In this document: one piece after another, positions 12,666-19,322 of the stretch
Layout: each line of letters opens with the position of its first letter
Numbering within the stretch: position 1 is the first letter of the stretch
NCBI GenBank assembly: GCA_013297575.1
Contig: JAAFHO010000029.1
Location: forward strand, 1 to 19,322
DNA from: Chitinophagales bacterium
GTDB taxonomy: Bacteria > Bacteroidota > Bacteroidia > Chitinophagales > Saprospiraceae
DNA: 19,322 nucleotides
Direction: 5' to 3'
Position numbers and translations under genes: made by a program
Notes under the pieces: model-generated
What the model was told of the DNA's origin: nothing
Database searches by the model: none
What the model saw: only the letters and a program-made list of their open reading frames with translations

Positions 12666-14186
12666 ATGCTGATTGTTTTTACCACCGCCGATTTATATCC
12701 ACAAGTACAGTCCATCGTTGATAGCATACCGCGTCTAAATGAACTGGTAACGGTGAAGGATATGCTGGATCAAAAACCAGAACCTAGTGCGTATCACCTT
12801 ATTGTGCGCTCAAAAAGCGGTATCGTGCAGCCCATAGATTGGTTTAATGTGCTGCCGCCTTACCTGTTGCCCGAAGCAATAGACTTTAATGCCGATCATT
12901 TGTTGGGGTTATTGTTTGCCAAATTGGGTAATTACGAAAATGCGTATGACTATTTTCAAGGCAACCAAGTACTACTCAATGATATAGATATTATCAATTG
13001 TCTGCAAAATGGGATTCCGGTGGACACCCAACGCCTCACAACGGCATTGGGCGAATTTGAAGAATATCGTTTTTGCCATAATTCGGCTATTTTGCACCAT
13101 TATGCTGCCACCGAGGGTAGTTTTGATACCGATAAAACCCGTTATTTTTACCGAGAGGCGCTCAATAGTGCACCGGATGGTGAACATTATGCTTTTACCG
13201 CCCGTCAATACGCCATTTTTCTAACCGATTGTGGTGAACTGTTACAAGCAGAACACTTGCTGGAAGATGCCATCAAAACAGCACTGTCTGATGATGCTAT
13301 TATGGAAATGAAGGCGGTTTTGTGTGGCGTTTGGATGAAAAAACTGGTAGTCCCTTATGATACTGCATTGTTGGCAACACTAAAAAATACACTTTGGGAA
13401 GTGTTGCAGCATTATCAGCAACAAGGTCGGCCTACCGAAGAGGCATTGTTACTAGTGGATGCGGCTCAAGTAGCCAATTACGCCGAAAGTTTTGCCGAAT
13501 CACTGGGTTATATTACCCGTGCGGTGGATATATTGCGCAAAGTGGACATGCCCGAATTGCTGGCACAAGCGCAGTATCGACGCGGTATACTGCTCTATAC
13601 TTGGGCAAAAAAGGACAGTCCGCAGTTTTTTCGCGGTGCTTTAGAGGCATTTCAGGAGGCATTAAAGGTGTTTTCGCGCGACGAAACACCGGAGGTATTT
13701 GCCGATATACAGCAGTATCTTGGCGTTATTTATGCCGAAATACCGGATGAAGTAAAGAAAAAAAGTATTTGGGCTGGTATTTCTGCCGGTTCGTTTCAGC
13801 AGGCGTTATTGTATTATACCACGGCCGATCATCCGTATGAATACGCTATGGTGTGCAACAATTACGCCAACGCCCTCACCAAATACCCCGCAGCGGTACA
13901 TTCCGATAATTTAGAAAAGGCTTTGTTTTATTATACCGAAGCACTAGCGGTACGTACTGCCGCCGATTGGCCGTTGGAACGCGCTGTAACGTTGCTCAAT
14001 TATGTAGAAACGAGTTGGTTCCTCAATTTAGAGGGCAAAAACGGCTCCGATCGTTCGTTATTTGACCAAATGGTAGAACATGCGCAAGAGGCGCTTGTAT
14101 TAACCAACGACCCGGCTATTATTAAAGAGGCAAAGGCACAATTAGATAAACTGGCTGAACTTCGTGTCGCCTTGGAATTGGTATAG
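12666..14186 (+). CDS. TPR-repeat protein of the group 2a hydrogenase operon
   Basis: 506 residues from the ATG at 12666 (MLIVFTTADLYPQVQSIVDS), 16 nt after the previous gene. GTG 12621 and ATG 12636 are also in frame and would overlap that gene. The first 70 residues form a small alpha/beta part, followed by an almost wholly helical body with TPR-like units: DHLLGLLFAKLGNYENAYDY, YAIFLTDCGELLQAEHLLED, AQVANYAESFAESLGYITRA, and AALxAF-type units such as FRGALEAFQEALKVF, SFQQALLYYTTA and NLEKALFYYTEALAV. No catalytic motif, signal or membrane segment. TPR proteins occur in huc-type operons and are thought to help assembly or scaffolding of the enzyme. HypA starts 4 nt after its stop. Confidence 0.85.
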   Translation: MLIVFTTADLYPQVQSIVDSIPRLNELVTVKDMLDQKPEPSAYHLIVRSKSGIVQPIDWFNVLPPYLLPEAIDFNADHLLGLLFAKLGNYENAYDYFQGNQVLLNDIDIINCLQNGIPVDTQRLTTALGEFEEYRFCHNSAILHHYAATEGSFDTDKTRYFYREALNSAPDGEHYAFTARQYAIFLTDCGELLQAEHLLEDAIKTALSDDAIMEMKAVLCGVWMKKLVVPYDTALLATLKNTLWEVLQHYQQQGRPTEEALLLVDAAQVANYAESFAESLGYITRAVDILRKVDMPELLAQAQYRRGILLYTWAKKDSPQFFRGALEAFQEALKVFSRDETPEVFADIQQYLGVIYAEIPDEVKKKSIWAGISAGSFQQALLYYTTADHPYEYAMVCNNYANALTKYPAAVHSDNLEKALFYYTEALAVRTAADWPLERAVTLLNYVETSWFLNLEGKNGSDRSLFDQMVEHAQEALVLTNDPAIIKEAKAQLDKLAELRVALELV

Positions 14187-14189
14187 ATT

Positions 14190-14540
14190 ATGCACGAAAT
14201 ATCACTTGTTCGCACTATTTTTCGTACGCTCGAAGATAATTTTTCGCCCGAAGAACTGGAACGCGTAACGGCTGTAGAATTAAAAGTAGGGCCACTCGCC
14301 AATGTAGAACCCGTATTGTTGCAAAATGCTTTTGAAGCAGTAGTGGAGCAGGACGAAATCCGTTTCAAAAATGTGGTTTTGCGTGTCAATATGGTGCCTA
14401 TTCTAGTGCAATGCCCTGATTGCCAACAAATTACGGAAGTGCATAACTACCTATTTGTGTGTGCTTGCGGGAAGCCCTGTGGTAATGTGGTACAAGGCAA
14501 TGAGTTGCTGATTGAAAGGGTAGAAATGAGTGATCAGTAG
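14190..14540 (+). CDS. hypA: Hydrogenase nickel-insertion protein HypA
   Basis: 116 residues. The N-terminus MHEISLVRTI has the conserved nickel-binding His2 with Glu3. The zinc domain has Cys75 and Cys78 (QCPDC) and a second group Cys91, Cys93 and Cys97 (CACGKPC). Aligned with the following QGNELLIERVE motif, the second pair should be CxxC ending at Cys93, but the first cysteine of the pair is one residue closer, so the spacing is unusual. The protein delivers nickel to the large subunit together with HypB. Its gene directly follows the TPR gene and ends the operon. The stop is 7 nt from the end of the convergent VOC gene. No hypB, C, D, E or F lies in the window. Confidence 0.93.
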   Translation: MHEISLVRTIFRTLEDNFSPEELERVTAVELKVGPLANVEPVLLQNAFEAVVEQDEIRFKNVVLRVNMVPILVQCPDCQQITEVHNYLFVCACGKPCGNVVQGNELLIERVEMSDQ

Positions 14541-14547
14541 GATTTCA

Positions 14548-14937
14548 TTATTTTTCATAAAACTCAATCGGCAACCGATCCGGGTCAGCGATAAAAGTAA
14601 AACGCTTATCCGTTATTTCATCCACCCGAATAGGCTCCACATAAATATTTTGTTGTTCCAAATTAGCCACCACCACATCCAAATCATCCACTTCAAACGC
14701 CAAATGCCGAAGCCCTGTGGATTCTGGTCTCGAAGGTCTTTCGGGGGGATTGGGGAAAGAGAATAATTCAATCGTATATTGGCCATTTAAGGCCAAATCG
14801 AGTTTGTACGATAAGCGTTCGGCTCGATAGGTTTCTTTGATCATCGTCAAGCCCAATACCTTCGTATAGAATTTTTTAGATACTTCATAATCCGAGCAGA
14901 TAATGGCGATATGGTGTATTTTGTTGAGCATCATCAT
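14548..14937 (-). CDS. gloA2: VOC-family protein, YaeR-like (glyoxalase I superfamily)
   Basis: 129 residues. Very close to E. coli YaeR along the entire length: HHIAII near the start, KFYTKVLGL, then LALNGQYTIELFSFPNPPER and PSRPESTGLRHLAFEVDDLD, RFTFIADPD and the end LPIEFYE. Metal ligands of the fold would be His in HHIAI, Glu in IELF, His in LRHLAF and Glu in IEFYE. Up to three Met codons begin the frame (MMMLNKI), so the exact start could be 14937, 14934 or 14931. The biochemical substrate of YaeR-type proteins is not settled. The gene lies 9 nt downstream of the channel gene on the same strand and is probably cotranscribed with it. It is not obviously linked to the hydrogenase. Confidence 0.9.
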   Translation of the reverse strand: MMMLNKIHHIAIICSDYEVSKKFYTKVLGLTMIKETYRAERLSYKLDLALNGQYTIELFSFPNPPERPSRPESTGLRHLAFEVDDLDVVVANLEQQNIYVEPIRVDEITDKRFTFIADPDRLPIEFYEK

Positions 14938-14946
14938 GTTAGATAT

Positions 14947-15618
14947 TTATCTTGAACTAAATTTAGAAATAACAATACCCACTACGGCTACCATATAAAA
15001 TTGGCCAATCATACCAAAAAATGCGGTAGTCAGGCGCGACATATCTGTTATGGGGTAAATATCGCCAAAACCAATACTCGTAAGTGTCACAAAACTAAAA
15101 TAAGCCATTTCGTTATAAATAATTGAAATGTTACCATAAGAGATACCGTGAAAAGACATGGGGAAATGTAATTCAATGGCTAGGTACGAAAAAAGCGAAA
15201 TCATACTCAGCAGCATATAACCACAAAAAGAGCCAATAATTACATTGACTCTTACTTCTTTGGATTTTGTGATTTGGTACATGACTATCCCAAAAATAAA
15301 AGTATAATAGAAAATAAAAAAGATGGTAAGTACCGAAATGAACCAAGTGGTGGTAGCCACAAGAAACATAAATCCAAATGGCATCATAATACTGATCGTA
15401 CTCAGCACATTACGCACCACTTTAACCCAAGTACCGTGTTCCATAAAAATACCAAAACAGGCGATAGAAATAATGACCATATTCAATGGCCACACATACG
15501 TTAGATAAGTGGTATTATCTGGGAAAAATATTTTATCAAAAATCAAAAGCAATAAGGCTACCAGTAAAAACTCGTAGCGGTAGGTGCTTAATTTGGTGTG
15601 TATTTTTTGCTGACCCAT
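14947..15618 (-). CDS. Potassium-channel-like membrane protein (Ion_trans_2 pore)
   Basis: 223 residues. Membrane segments at about residues 17-32, 41-58, 70-88, 91-113, 124-148 and 195-219. The pore region has the selectivity-filter sequence TSIGFGDIYP, with the filter at about 180-186, between the last two segments. The GFGD variant of GYGD is common in bacterial K+ channels. There is no cytoplasmic ligand-binding (RCK/TrkA) domain after the last segment; the protein ends ISKFSSR. The four extra N-terminal segments lack a clear S4 arginine ladder, so voltage sensing is doubtful. The promoter is visible at 15647-15654 on the minus strand, and the VOC gene follows in the same unit. Confidence 0.85.
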   Translation of the reverse strand: MGQQKIHTKLSTYRYEFLLVALLLLIFDKIFFPDNTTYLTYVWPLNMVIISIACFGIFMEHGTWVKVVRNVLSTISIMMPFGFMFLVATTTWFISVLTIFFIFYYTFIFGIVMYQITKSKEVRVNVIIGSFCGYMLLSMISLFSYLAIELHFPMSFHGISYGNISIIYNEMAYFSFVTLTSIGFGDIYPITDMSRLTTAFFGMIGQFYMVAVVGIVISKFSSR

Positions 15619-15646
15619 TTTTTGTTAAATGTTGAATGCTTTTGGG

Positions 15647-15654
15647 CAAAAGTA
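15647..15654 (-). promoter_or_regulatory. -7 box (TACTTTTG) of the channel / VOC unit
   Basis: On the minus strand this reads TACTTTTG, an exact TAnnTTTG match, 28 nt upstream of the channel ATG at 15618. Confidence 0.5.
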
Positions 15655-15775
15655 AAACAGATATTGGAATGTTTTGCATTAAAAAACTTACAGTTTTATA
15701 CTTTTTCTTTAGCAAAAAAGTCTTATTCACTTGCAAATTTCAAAAAGTTGAAAATCAGTTCATAAATGCTTACTT

Positions 15776-15972
15776 CCTACTTTTTTTCGCCAAAAAAAGT
15801 AGGCAAAAAAGGCTTCGGCTGACGAAAAATGCTGCGCTTTTGCTTCCTCGTTACGGCGGCGCCAAAAAAAACTCGCCGAACAGTCGAGCGGGGACTGCGT
15901 CCCTCAAATTCTGTTTGGCTCAAACACTTTTTGGCTTCATCCGCCTCCACTTTCATGCTGAGCCTAGTCGAA
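15776..15972. repeat. Bacteroidota-type intergenic repeat block
   Basis: The 15619-16121 gap holds no gene I can support, although it is open in one plus frame. It carries a perfect 12-bp hairpin CCTACTTTTTTT-CGCC-AAAAAAAGTAGG (15776-15787 / 15792-15803), a GC-rich stretch with GGCGGCGCC, and TTTCATGCTGAGCCTAGTCG (15951-15970), which resembles the widespread CTTCGAC-x-GGCTCAG type of dispersed repeat. Translation gives low-complexity basic peptide unlike the neighbours. I read it as mosaic repeat material between the divergent channel and hydroxylase genes. Confidence 0.6.
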
Positions 15973-16093
15973 GCACGAGCAAAAACGGCATTTTTCTAAG
16001 GCCGGTCTTGCCACACTTGGGTACGGTACTGTATGCAAAATTTCAAAGTAAATTACCCAAAATAAAAGTGTACATTAGCAAAATATTAAATGG

Positions 16094-16101
16094 TACTTTT
16101 G
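16094..16101 (+). promoter_or_regulatory. -7 box (TACTTTTG) of the hydroxylase gene
   Basis: Exact TAnnTTTG match, 20 nt upstream of the ATG at 16122. This supports that start and rules out coding use of the long open frame upstream. Confidence 0.6.
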
Positions 16102-16121
16102 CGCTCTATCAGACTAATAGA

Positions 16122-17012
16122 ATGGAAAAATATTTAGATTTAATCAGCCATACTTATACCAATTATGCCCAGTTTTTGTGGCATCAAATTTTATACCCCA
16201 GTTGGCATAACTATTTTTATTGGGTGCTTGGTGCTTCCCTAGTGATTTGGGGTTTGGAAATTGCTTTTCCTTGGCGCAAGAACCAACCCATGATTCGAGA
16301 GGGGTTTTGGCTGGATTTTTTCTATATTTTTTGGAATTATTTCCTGTTCTCGCTTGTATTGTACAATGCTGTTTCGGGCGTATTTGTACAACTTTTTAAC
16401 GATTTTCTTGGATTATTTGGTATTAAGAACCTCGTTGCAATCCAATTGGGGGCATTACCTGCTTGGGCGCAATTGCTGCTCATATTTGTCATTCGTGATT
16501 TTATGCAGTACAATATCCATCGGTTATTGCACCGTTATGATTGGATGTGGGAATTTCACAAAGTACACCACAGCACAGAAGTAATGGGTTTTGGTGGCCT
16601 GATGCGCTACCATTTTATGGAACATTTTATTTATCGGAGTTTGGAATATTTACCATTGGCCATGCTAGGTTTTGGTATCTCCGATTTTTTCATTGTCTAT
16701 ATTTTTACGTTTGTAGCAGGGCAATTGGGTCATGCCAATTTATACTTGCCTTTAGGAAAATTGAAATACCTGCTCAATGGCCCACAAATGCACCTTTGGC
16801 ACCACGCAAAACATTTTCCTGCCTCGCATCCAAGAGGTTTTAATTTCGGGATTACCCTCAGCGTTTGGGATTTTTTGTTCAAAACCAATTACTGGCCCGA
16901 TAACGATGCCCAATTGGCGGTGGGTTTGCCCGATGCAGACAAAATTGAGCAAGATTTTATAGGACAGCAGGTGGGTGCTTTTAAGCGGAATGGGCAGAAA
17001 ATGGGCTTGTAG
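16122..17012 (+). CDS. Sterol desaturase / fatty acid hydroxylase superfamily membrane protein
   Basis: 296 residues from the ATG at 16122 (MEKYLDLISHTYTNYAQFLW). The frame is open far upstream, but that stretch is repeat sequence and a promoter lies just before 16122. Hydrophobic segments occur at about residues 30-50, 66-90, 103-125 and 177-200. The three histidine clusters of the diiron site are HRLLH (133-137), HKVHH (146-150) and HLWHH (224-228), with additional His164, His168, His204 and His231. The family uses O2 and a diiron centre to hydroxylate or desaturate lipids in the membrane; candidate substrates in bacteria include fatty acids, sphingolipids and carotenoids, and none can be chosen here. 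The gene appears to stand alone. Confidence 0.9.
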   Translation: MEKYLDLISHTYTNYAQFLWHQILYPSWHNYFYWVLGASLVIWGLEIAFPWRKNQPMIREGFWLDFFYIFWNYFLFSLVLYNAVSGVFVQLFNDFLGLFGIKNLVAIQLGALPAWAQLLLIFVIRDFMQYNIHRLLHRYDWMWEFHKVHHSTEVMGFGGLMRYHFMEHFIYRSLEYLPLAMLGFGISDFFIVYIFTFVAGQLGHANLYLPLGKLKYLLNGPQMHLWHHAKHFPASHPRGFNFGITLSVWDFLFKTNYWPDNDAQLAVGLPDADKIEQDFIGQQVGAFKRNGQKMGL

Positions 17013-17016
17013 TCTT

Positions 17017-17117
17017 GATCGCTACAAATGCTGGCGATGTTGTTTGTTTCAGTCTTTCGAGCAGAGCTTTTTCTTCTTTCCGACCAATGAGTTTTTCCGT
17101 TTTATAAGGTATTATTG
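17017..17117 (-). pseudogene. Remnant of an AAA/ATPase_2-like (DUF234-associated) ATPase gene, N-terminal piece only
   Basis: On the minus strand the frame reads IIPYKTEKLIGRKEEKALLE, then RLKQTTSPAFVAI, which matches the beginning of the archaeal-type AAA ATPases common in Bacteroidota. In intact genes the next residues would be YGRRRVGKT (Walker A). Here the match ends abruptly at 17017, five nt from the stop of the convergent hydroxylase. The expected initiating Met is ATA, and the rest of the gene is gone. A perfect -7 box lies just upstream at 17122-17129. The piece is best seen as debris of a deletion next to the hydroxylase gene. It is too short to be certain of the subfamily. Confidence 0.6.
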
Positions 17118-17121
17118 GCTG

Positions 17122-17207
17122 CAAAGGTAAAAAAATAGAGATAATTCCAGAAATGAATCGCATTTTTGGAATTATGTAGATAAAAAATGGAGATAATTCC
17201 AGAAATG
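17122..17207 (-). repeat. Old promoter with 26-nt direct repeat and 15-bp hairpin upstream of the ATPase remnant
   Basis: On the minus strand TACCTTTG (17122-17129) is an exact -7 box for the remnant. Upstream, GAGATAATTCCAGAAATG occurs at 17138-17155 and 17190-17207, extended to 26 nt with one mismatch, period 52. ATAATTCCAGAAATG (17141-17155) also pairs with CATTTTTGGAATTAT (17161-17175) at 14 of 15 positions with a 5-nt loop. This is probably the regulatory region of the lost ATPase. The rest of the 17013-17315 gap shows only a weak hairpin GAAGTC / GACTTC (17218-17236) that could terminate the LodB-like operon. Confidence 0.55.
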
Positions 17208-17315
17208 GTGATCAATAGAAGTCTAATGAGGACTTCCTCTTTCACCAATTTTCAGTCCCTCTTCCACTCCTTTTCCATACTCAGTAGTTGATGGATAGTT
17301 ATTGTTTACTCGTTA

Positions 17316-18440
17316 CTAAGTAATGACAGGAGTGTGCACCATTCGTCTCTGCCAAAATGGTTCGAGCGGCCAACGGCGTTCTTTATCATAGAATTGAGAC
17401 CGAATACTGAGGTAGTTGTTGAAAATTTTTTCAATATTTTGTTGGTACTGAGTGATGGCGTTATGGTGGCCGTTGCAATAGTCAATGACGGCTTTTGCGG
17501 CGTGACAAGCAGAACTTACGGCAAATCCGATACCCATAGAAGAAATAGGATCAAAGGATGCAGCAGCATCGCCAACGGCGATAAAATTACTGGATAGTGC
17601 GATATTCGTGTACTGCGAAAATGCGTTTTTGACCCAAGGATTTTCGTATGATACCGAACCGTGTACTTTATTTTTAACGAATAATGTATTGGCTAATAAT
17701 TGATTCCAGTTTTCTTTTTTATTCAATTGTTTTGTTTTTGCAATATCAGCATCCGTAAAGAGCGTCAAGGTCATTTTATCATTGGGCAAAGTTGCACAAT
17801 ACCACCAACCTTCTGGGACAGTTTCTAGTAGTATGTCTTGTTGCAACGTACTTGTGTTTTCAAATTGTAAGAAGGCCCCAATCGCCACTAATTCATCATG
17901 TCGTGTAGATGGAATACCTAGTTTTCTACAAATATTGCTTTGCCTTCCTGTTGCATCCACTAAGAATTTTGCGGTGATGGAGAATGCGCCTTTGGACTGG
18001 TGCAAGAGGTCTATTTCCCATTCTTTATTTTCTGTTTGTCGAAAATGAGTACATTTAGTGTTCGGGAAAATATCGGCACCTCTTTGAGCGGCCTGTTGTA
18101 GCAAAAGCAGGTCAAAGGATTCCCGATCCAACTGATAACTTTCTTCTTGTGTACTGAAGATAGAATTGCGGGTGTTTAAACGATCACTTCCCCAAGCGGC
18201 GATACTGGCATACCCCCTGACAAGGCTATCGGCCTCAAAATCGCTTTTTTGAATCTTCAAGTATTCTAATAGGTCGAATAAGCTAGGACTAACTTGCTCG
18301 CCTACCCGCACTGCATCGAATGCGCTGTACTCCACGATCGTCACTTTTAGATCGGAGTAAGTAAGTAAACTCAAAGCGGTGGAAGCCCCCGCAGGGCCTC
18401 CACCAACAATAAGAACATCTGTTTTGAAATGTTGCAGCAT
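17316..18440 (-). CDS. lodB: LodB/GoxB-like FAD-dependent oxidoreductase (CTQ maturation flavoprotein)
   Basis: 374 residues. The N-terminal FAD-binding Rossmann motif is GGGPAG at 13-18 (VLIVGGGPAGAS), followed by VGEQVSPSL near 46-54. VDATGRQSN is at about 161-169 and the second FAD motif GDAAASFDPISSMGIG begins at about 290. This is the pattern of the tryptophan-halogenase-like flavoprotein family. It starts 2 nt after the stop of the LodA-like gene, which is the lodA-lodB order. In Marinomonas LodB and GoxB, the flavoprotein is needed to form the cysteine tryptophylquinone cofactor in the partner oxidase and is not part of the final enzyme. No signal peptide is seen, so it acts in the cytoplasm. 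The halogenase alternative is unlikely given the neighbour and the absence of the long halogenase insert. Confidence 0.85.
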   Translation of the reverse strand: MLQHFKTDVLIVGGGPAGASTALSLLTYSDLKVTIVEYSAFDAVRVGEQVSPSLFDLLEYLKIQKSDFEADSLVRGYASIAAWGSDRLNTRNSIFSTQEESYQLDRESFDLLLLQQAAQRGADIFPNTKCTHFRQTENKEWEIDLLHQSKGAFSITAKFLVDATGRQSNICRKLGIPSTRHDELVAIGAFLQFENTSTLQQDILLETVPEGWWYCATLPNDKMTLTLFTDADIAKTKQLNKKENWNQLLANTLFVKNKVHGSVSYENPWVKNAFSQYTNIALSSNFIAVGDAAASFDPISSMGIGFAVSSACHAAKAVIDYCNGHHNAITQYQQNIEKIFNNYLSIRSQFYDKERRWPLEPFWQRRMVHTPVIT

Positions 18441-18442
18441 GT

Positions 18443-19322
18443 TTAACGTCTGTTTCTAGTGCCTGAACGTGGAAAACCAAGTCCGCCAACACCCAATTCA
18501 ATCTTTTTGAAAGCCGCAGTTTCCAAGTGCTCTACCAACATTAGGCCTTTCGGGCTTCTATTTTTCACTTTTTCGCGATTAGGTTCAATAAAGAACACCG
18601 GAATTTGTGTTTCGCTATCTTCCAAATTATTACTGATGTTGCTCATATACCAATTTTTATAGGTAAATATTTCATTCGTCCTTTCGGTCTCCACCATAAA
18701 TGGATAACCTTGGCTACCTGCATTTTTATCGCGAATAAAGCCTAAAGCGTGCCAATATTCTACCATTTGGGTAAAACTATTAATACCTCTGGCATAATTC
18801 ATTTGTTGGCCAGCCGGCACATTTGTTGCTATTTGACCTTCTACCGTGAATTCTCCAACGATAACATCCCATGGGCTTTGTGGTGGCCACCAATAAGAAT
18901 AATAAGTTGGAGGCAGTGGAGCCATTGAGCCATCTAATTCCTCCTTGTTTATGGAAGGATCAGTAAAATTGATATACTGAACCGTACATTGGAAAAAGTC
19001 AGCTTGCCAAGGACAAGCCATTCGTTTGGTCAAGTCACCCGGTTCGCAGCCACCACCTTCGCATTCGTCACGGGAAGGCGTTAGGCCATTTGCCAAATAA
19101 TATGCTTCGTTTTCATACTGTTTAATTGCATAAGGCGCAGCATAAATAATCGGGTTTTGCAAATTCCAGGTTACTTCGATGCCTGGACACATAGGTAGTC
19201 CTACGCAATTGCCCACACTGGCCGCATCCATTGCATTTACGGGATAAGGCTTGTAATTTGGATTGCTCTCAAAGTTGCCATTTGCCCACTGTTCCAGTAA
19301 AAACATTTGGGTTTCGTCCAGT
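18443..19322 (-). CDS. lodA: LodA/GoxA-like CTQ-dependent amine/amino-acid oxidase, C-terminal part (5' end outside window)
   Basis: The frame is open to the right edge; about 293 C-terminal residues are present of the roughly 650-800 usual for the family. Recognisable stretches are LPMCPGIEVTWNLQNP, EPGDLTKRMACPWQADFFQC, YYSYWWPPQSPWDVI and NYARGINSFTQMVEYWHALGFI. These match the C-terminal half of L-lysine 6-oxidase LodA and glycine oxidase GoxA. The cofactor is made by crosslinking one Cys to one Trp. The candidate Trp is in YWWPP (codons at 18887-18892); the candidate Cys is in the stretch before PGDLTK (codons at 19061-19063 or 19046-19048). The enzyme deaminates an amino acid or a protein-bound amine to an aldehyde, releasing NH3 and H2O2. 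Substrate cannot be inferred. It is encoded directly before the LodB-like maturase. Confidence 0.85.
   Translation of the reverse strand, partial: LDETQMFLLEQWANGNFESNPNYKPYPVNAMDAASVGNCVGLPMCPGIEVTWNLQNPIIYAAPYAIKQYENEAYYLANGLTPSRDECEGGGCEPGDLTKRMACPWQADFFQCTVQYINFTDPSINKEELDGSMAPLPPTYYSYWWPPQSPWDVIVGEFTVEGQIATNVPAGQQMNYARGINSFTQMVEYWHALGFIRDKNAGSQGYPFMVETERTNEIFTYKNWYMSNISNNLEDSETQIPVFFIEPNREKVKNRSPKGLMLVEHLETAAFKKIELGVGGLGFPRSGTRNRR

Noticed and set aside
15636..16121. N-terminal 162-residue extension of the hydroxylase
   Set aside because: The sequence is dispersed-repeat material of basic low-complexity translation, and a perfect promoter box lies at 16094.
16981..17163. Intact 60-aa minus-strand gene
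   Set aside because: The middle matches the start of a much larger ATPase and then breaks off; I treat it as a gene remnant.
17218..17236. Terminator of the LodB-like gene
   Set aside because: Only a 6-bp stem with no U-tract; too weak for its own entry.

Overview
The window looks like a chromosomal segment of a Bacteroidota bacterium. Evidence for this is the pairing of a TonB-dependent receptor with a DUF4249 lipoprotein, the YaeR-type VOC protein, the Bacteroidota MacB/FtsX-type permease, and several promoters with the phylum's -7 box TAnnTTTG. A Saprospiria- or Cytophagia-like host is possible, but I cannot fix the family from sequence alone.

Layout. 1-1184 (-): 5' part of a MacB/FtsX-type ABC permease, cut by the window edge. 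1476-2138 (+): rubrerythrin-like lipoprotein. 2276-5452 (-): DUF4249 lipoprotein and TonB-dependent receptor. 5617-6234 (+): TetR-type regulator. 6233-6591: repeat/hairpin block, G-quadruplex-prone tract, palindromic operator and promoter. 6592-8597 (+): 119-aa unknown protein, second TetR-type regulator, first [NiFe]-hydrogenase small subunit. 8598-8920: probable terminator, two tandem copies of the same operator, promoter. 8921-14540 (+): second small subunit, large subunit, a structured repeat region, maturation protease, 103-aa unknown protein, TPR protein, HypA. 14548-15618 (-): YaeR-like VOC protein and a potassium-channel-like protein. 15619-16121: intergenic repeat material. 16122-17012 (+): sterol desaturase/fatty acid hydroxylase family protein. 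17017-17207: remnant of an AAA-type ATPase gene with its old promoter and repeats. 17316-19322 (-): LodB-like flavoprotein and the C-terminal part of a LodA-like CTQ oxidase, cut by the right edge.

The centre is a group 2a uptake [NiFe] hydrogenase locus (cyanobacterial HupSL / mycobacterial Huc type). It has two full-length small subunits, about 83% identical by eye, for one large subunit. Each small-subunit transcription unit is preceded by the same TetR-style palindrome, TTAGAAAATAATTTCTAA or a close variant, next to a TAnnTTTG promoter, and a TetR gene is cotranscribed with the first small subunit. This suggests a dedicated repressor circuit and possible exchange of small subunits on a shared large subunit. 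Both small subunits carry nine shared cysteines and lack the usual distal-cluster histidine, which fits the three [3Fe-4S] clusters known for Huc. The protease, HypA, TPR protein and 103-aa protein follow in one collinear row. HypB-F, a Rieske partner and a HucM-like stalk protein were not recognised here and would have to lie elsewhere.

Second point of interest: the right edge carries a lodA-lodB type pair, a cysteine tryptophylquinone oxidase with the flavoprotein that matures it.
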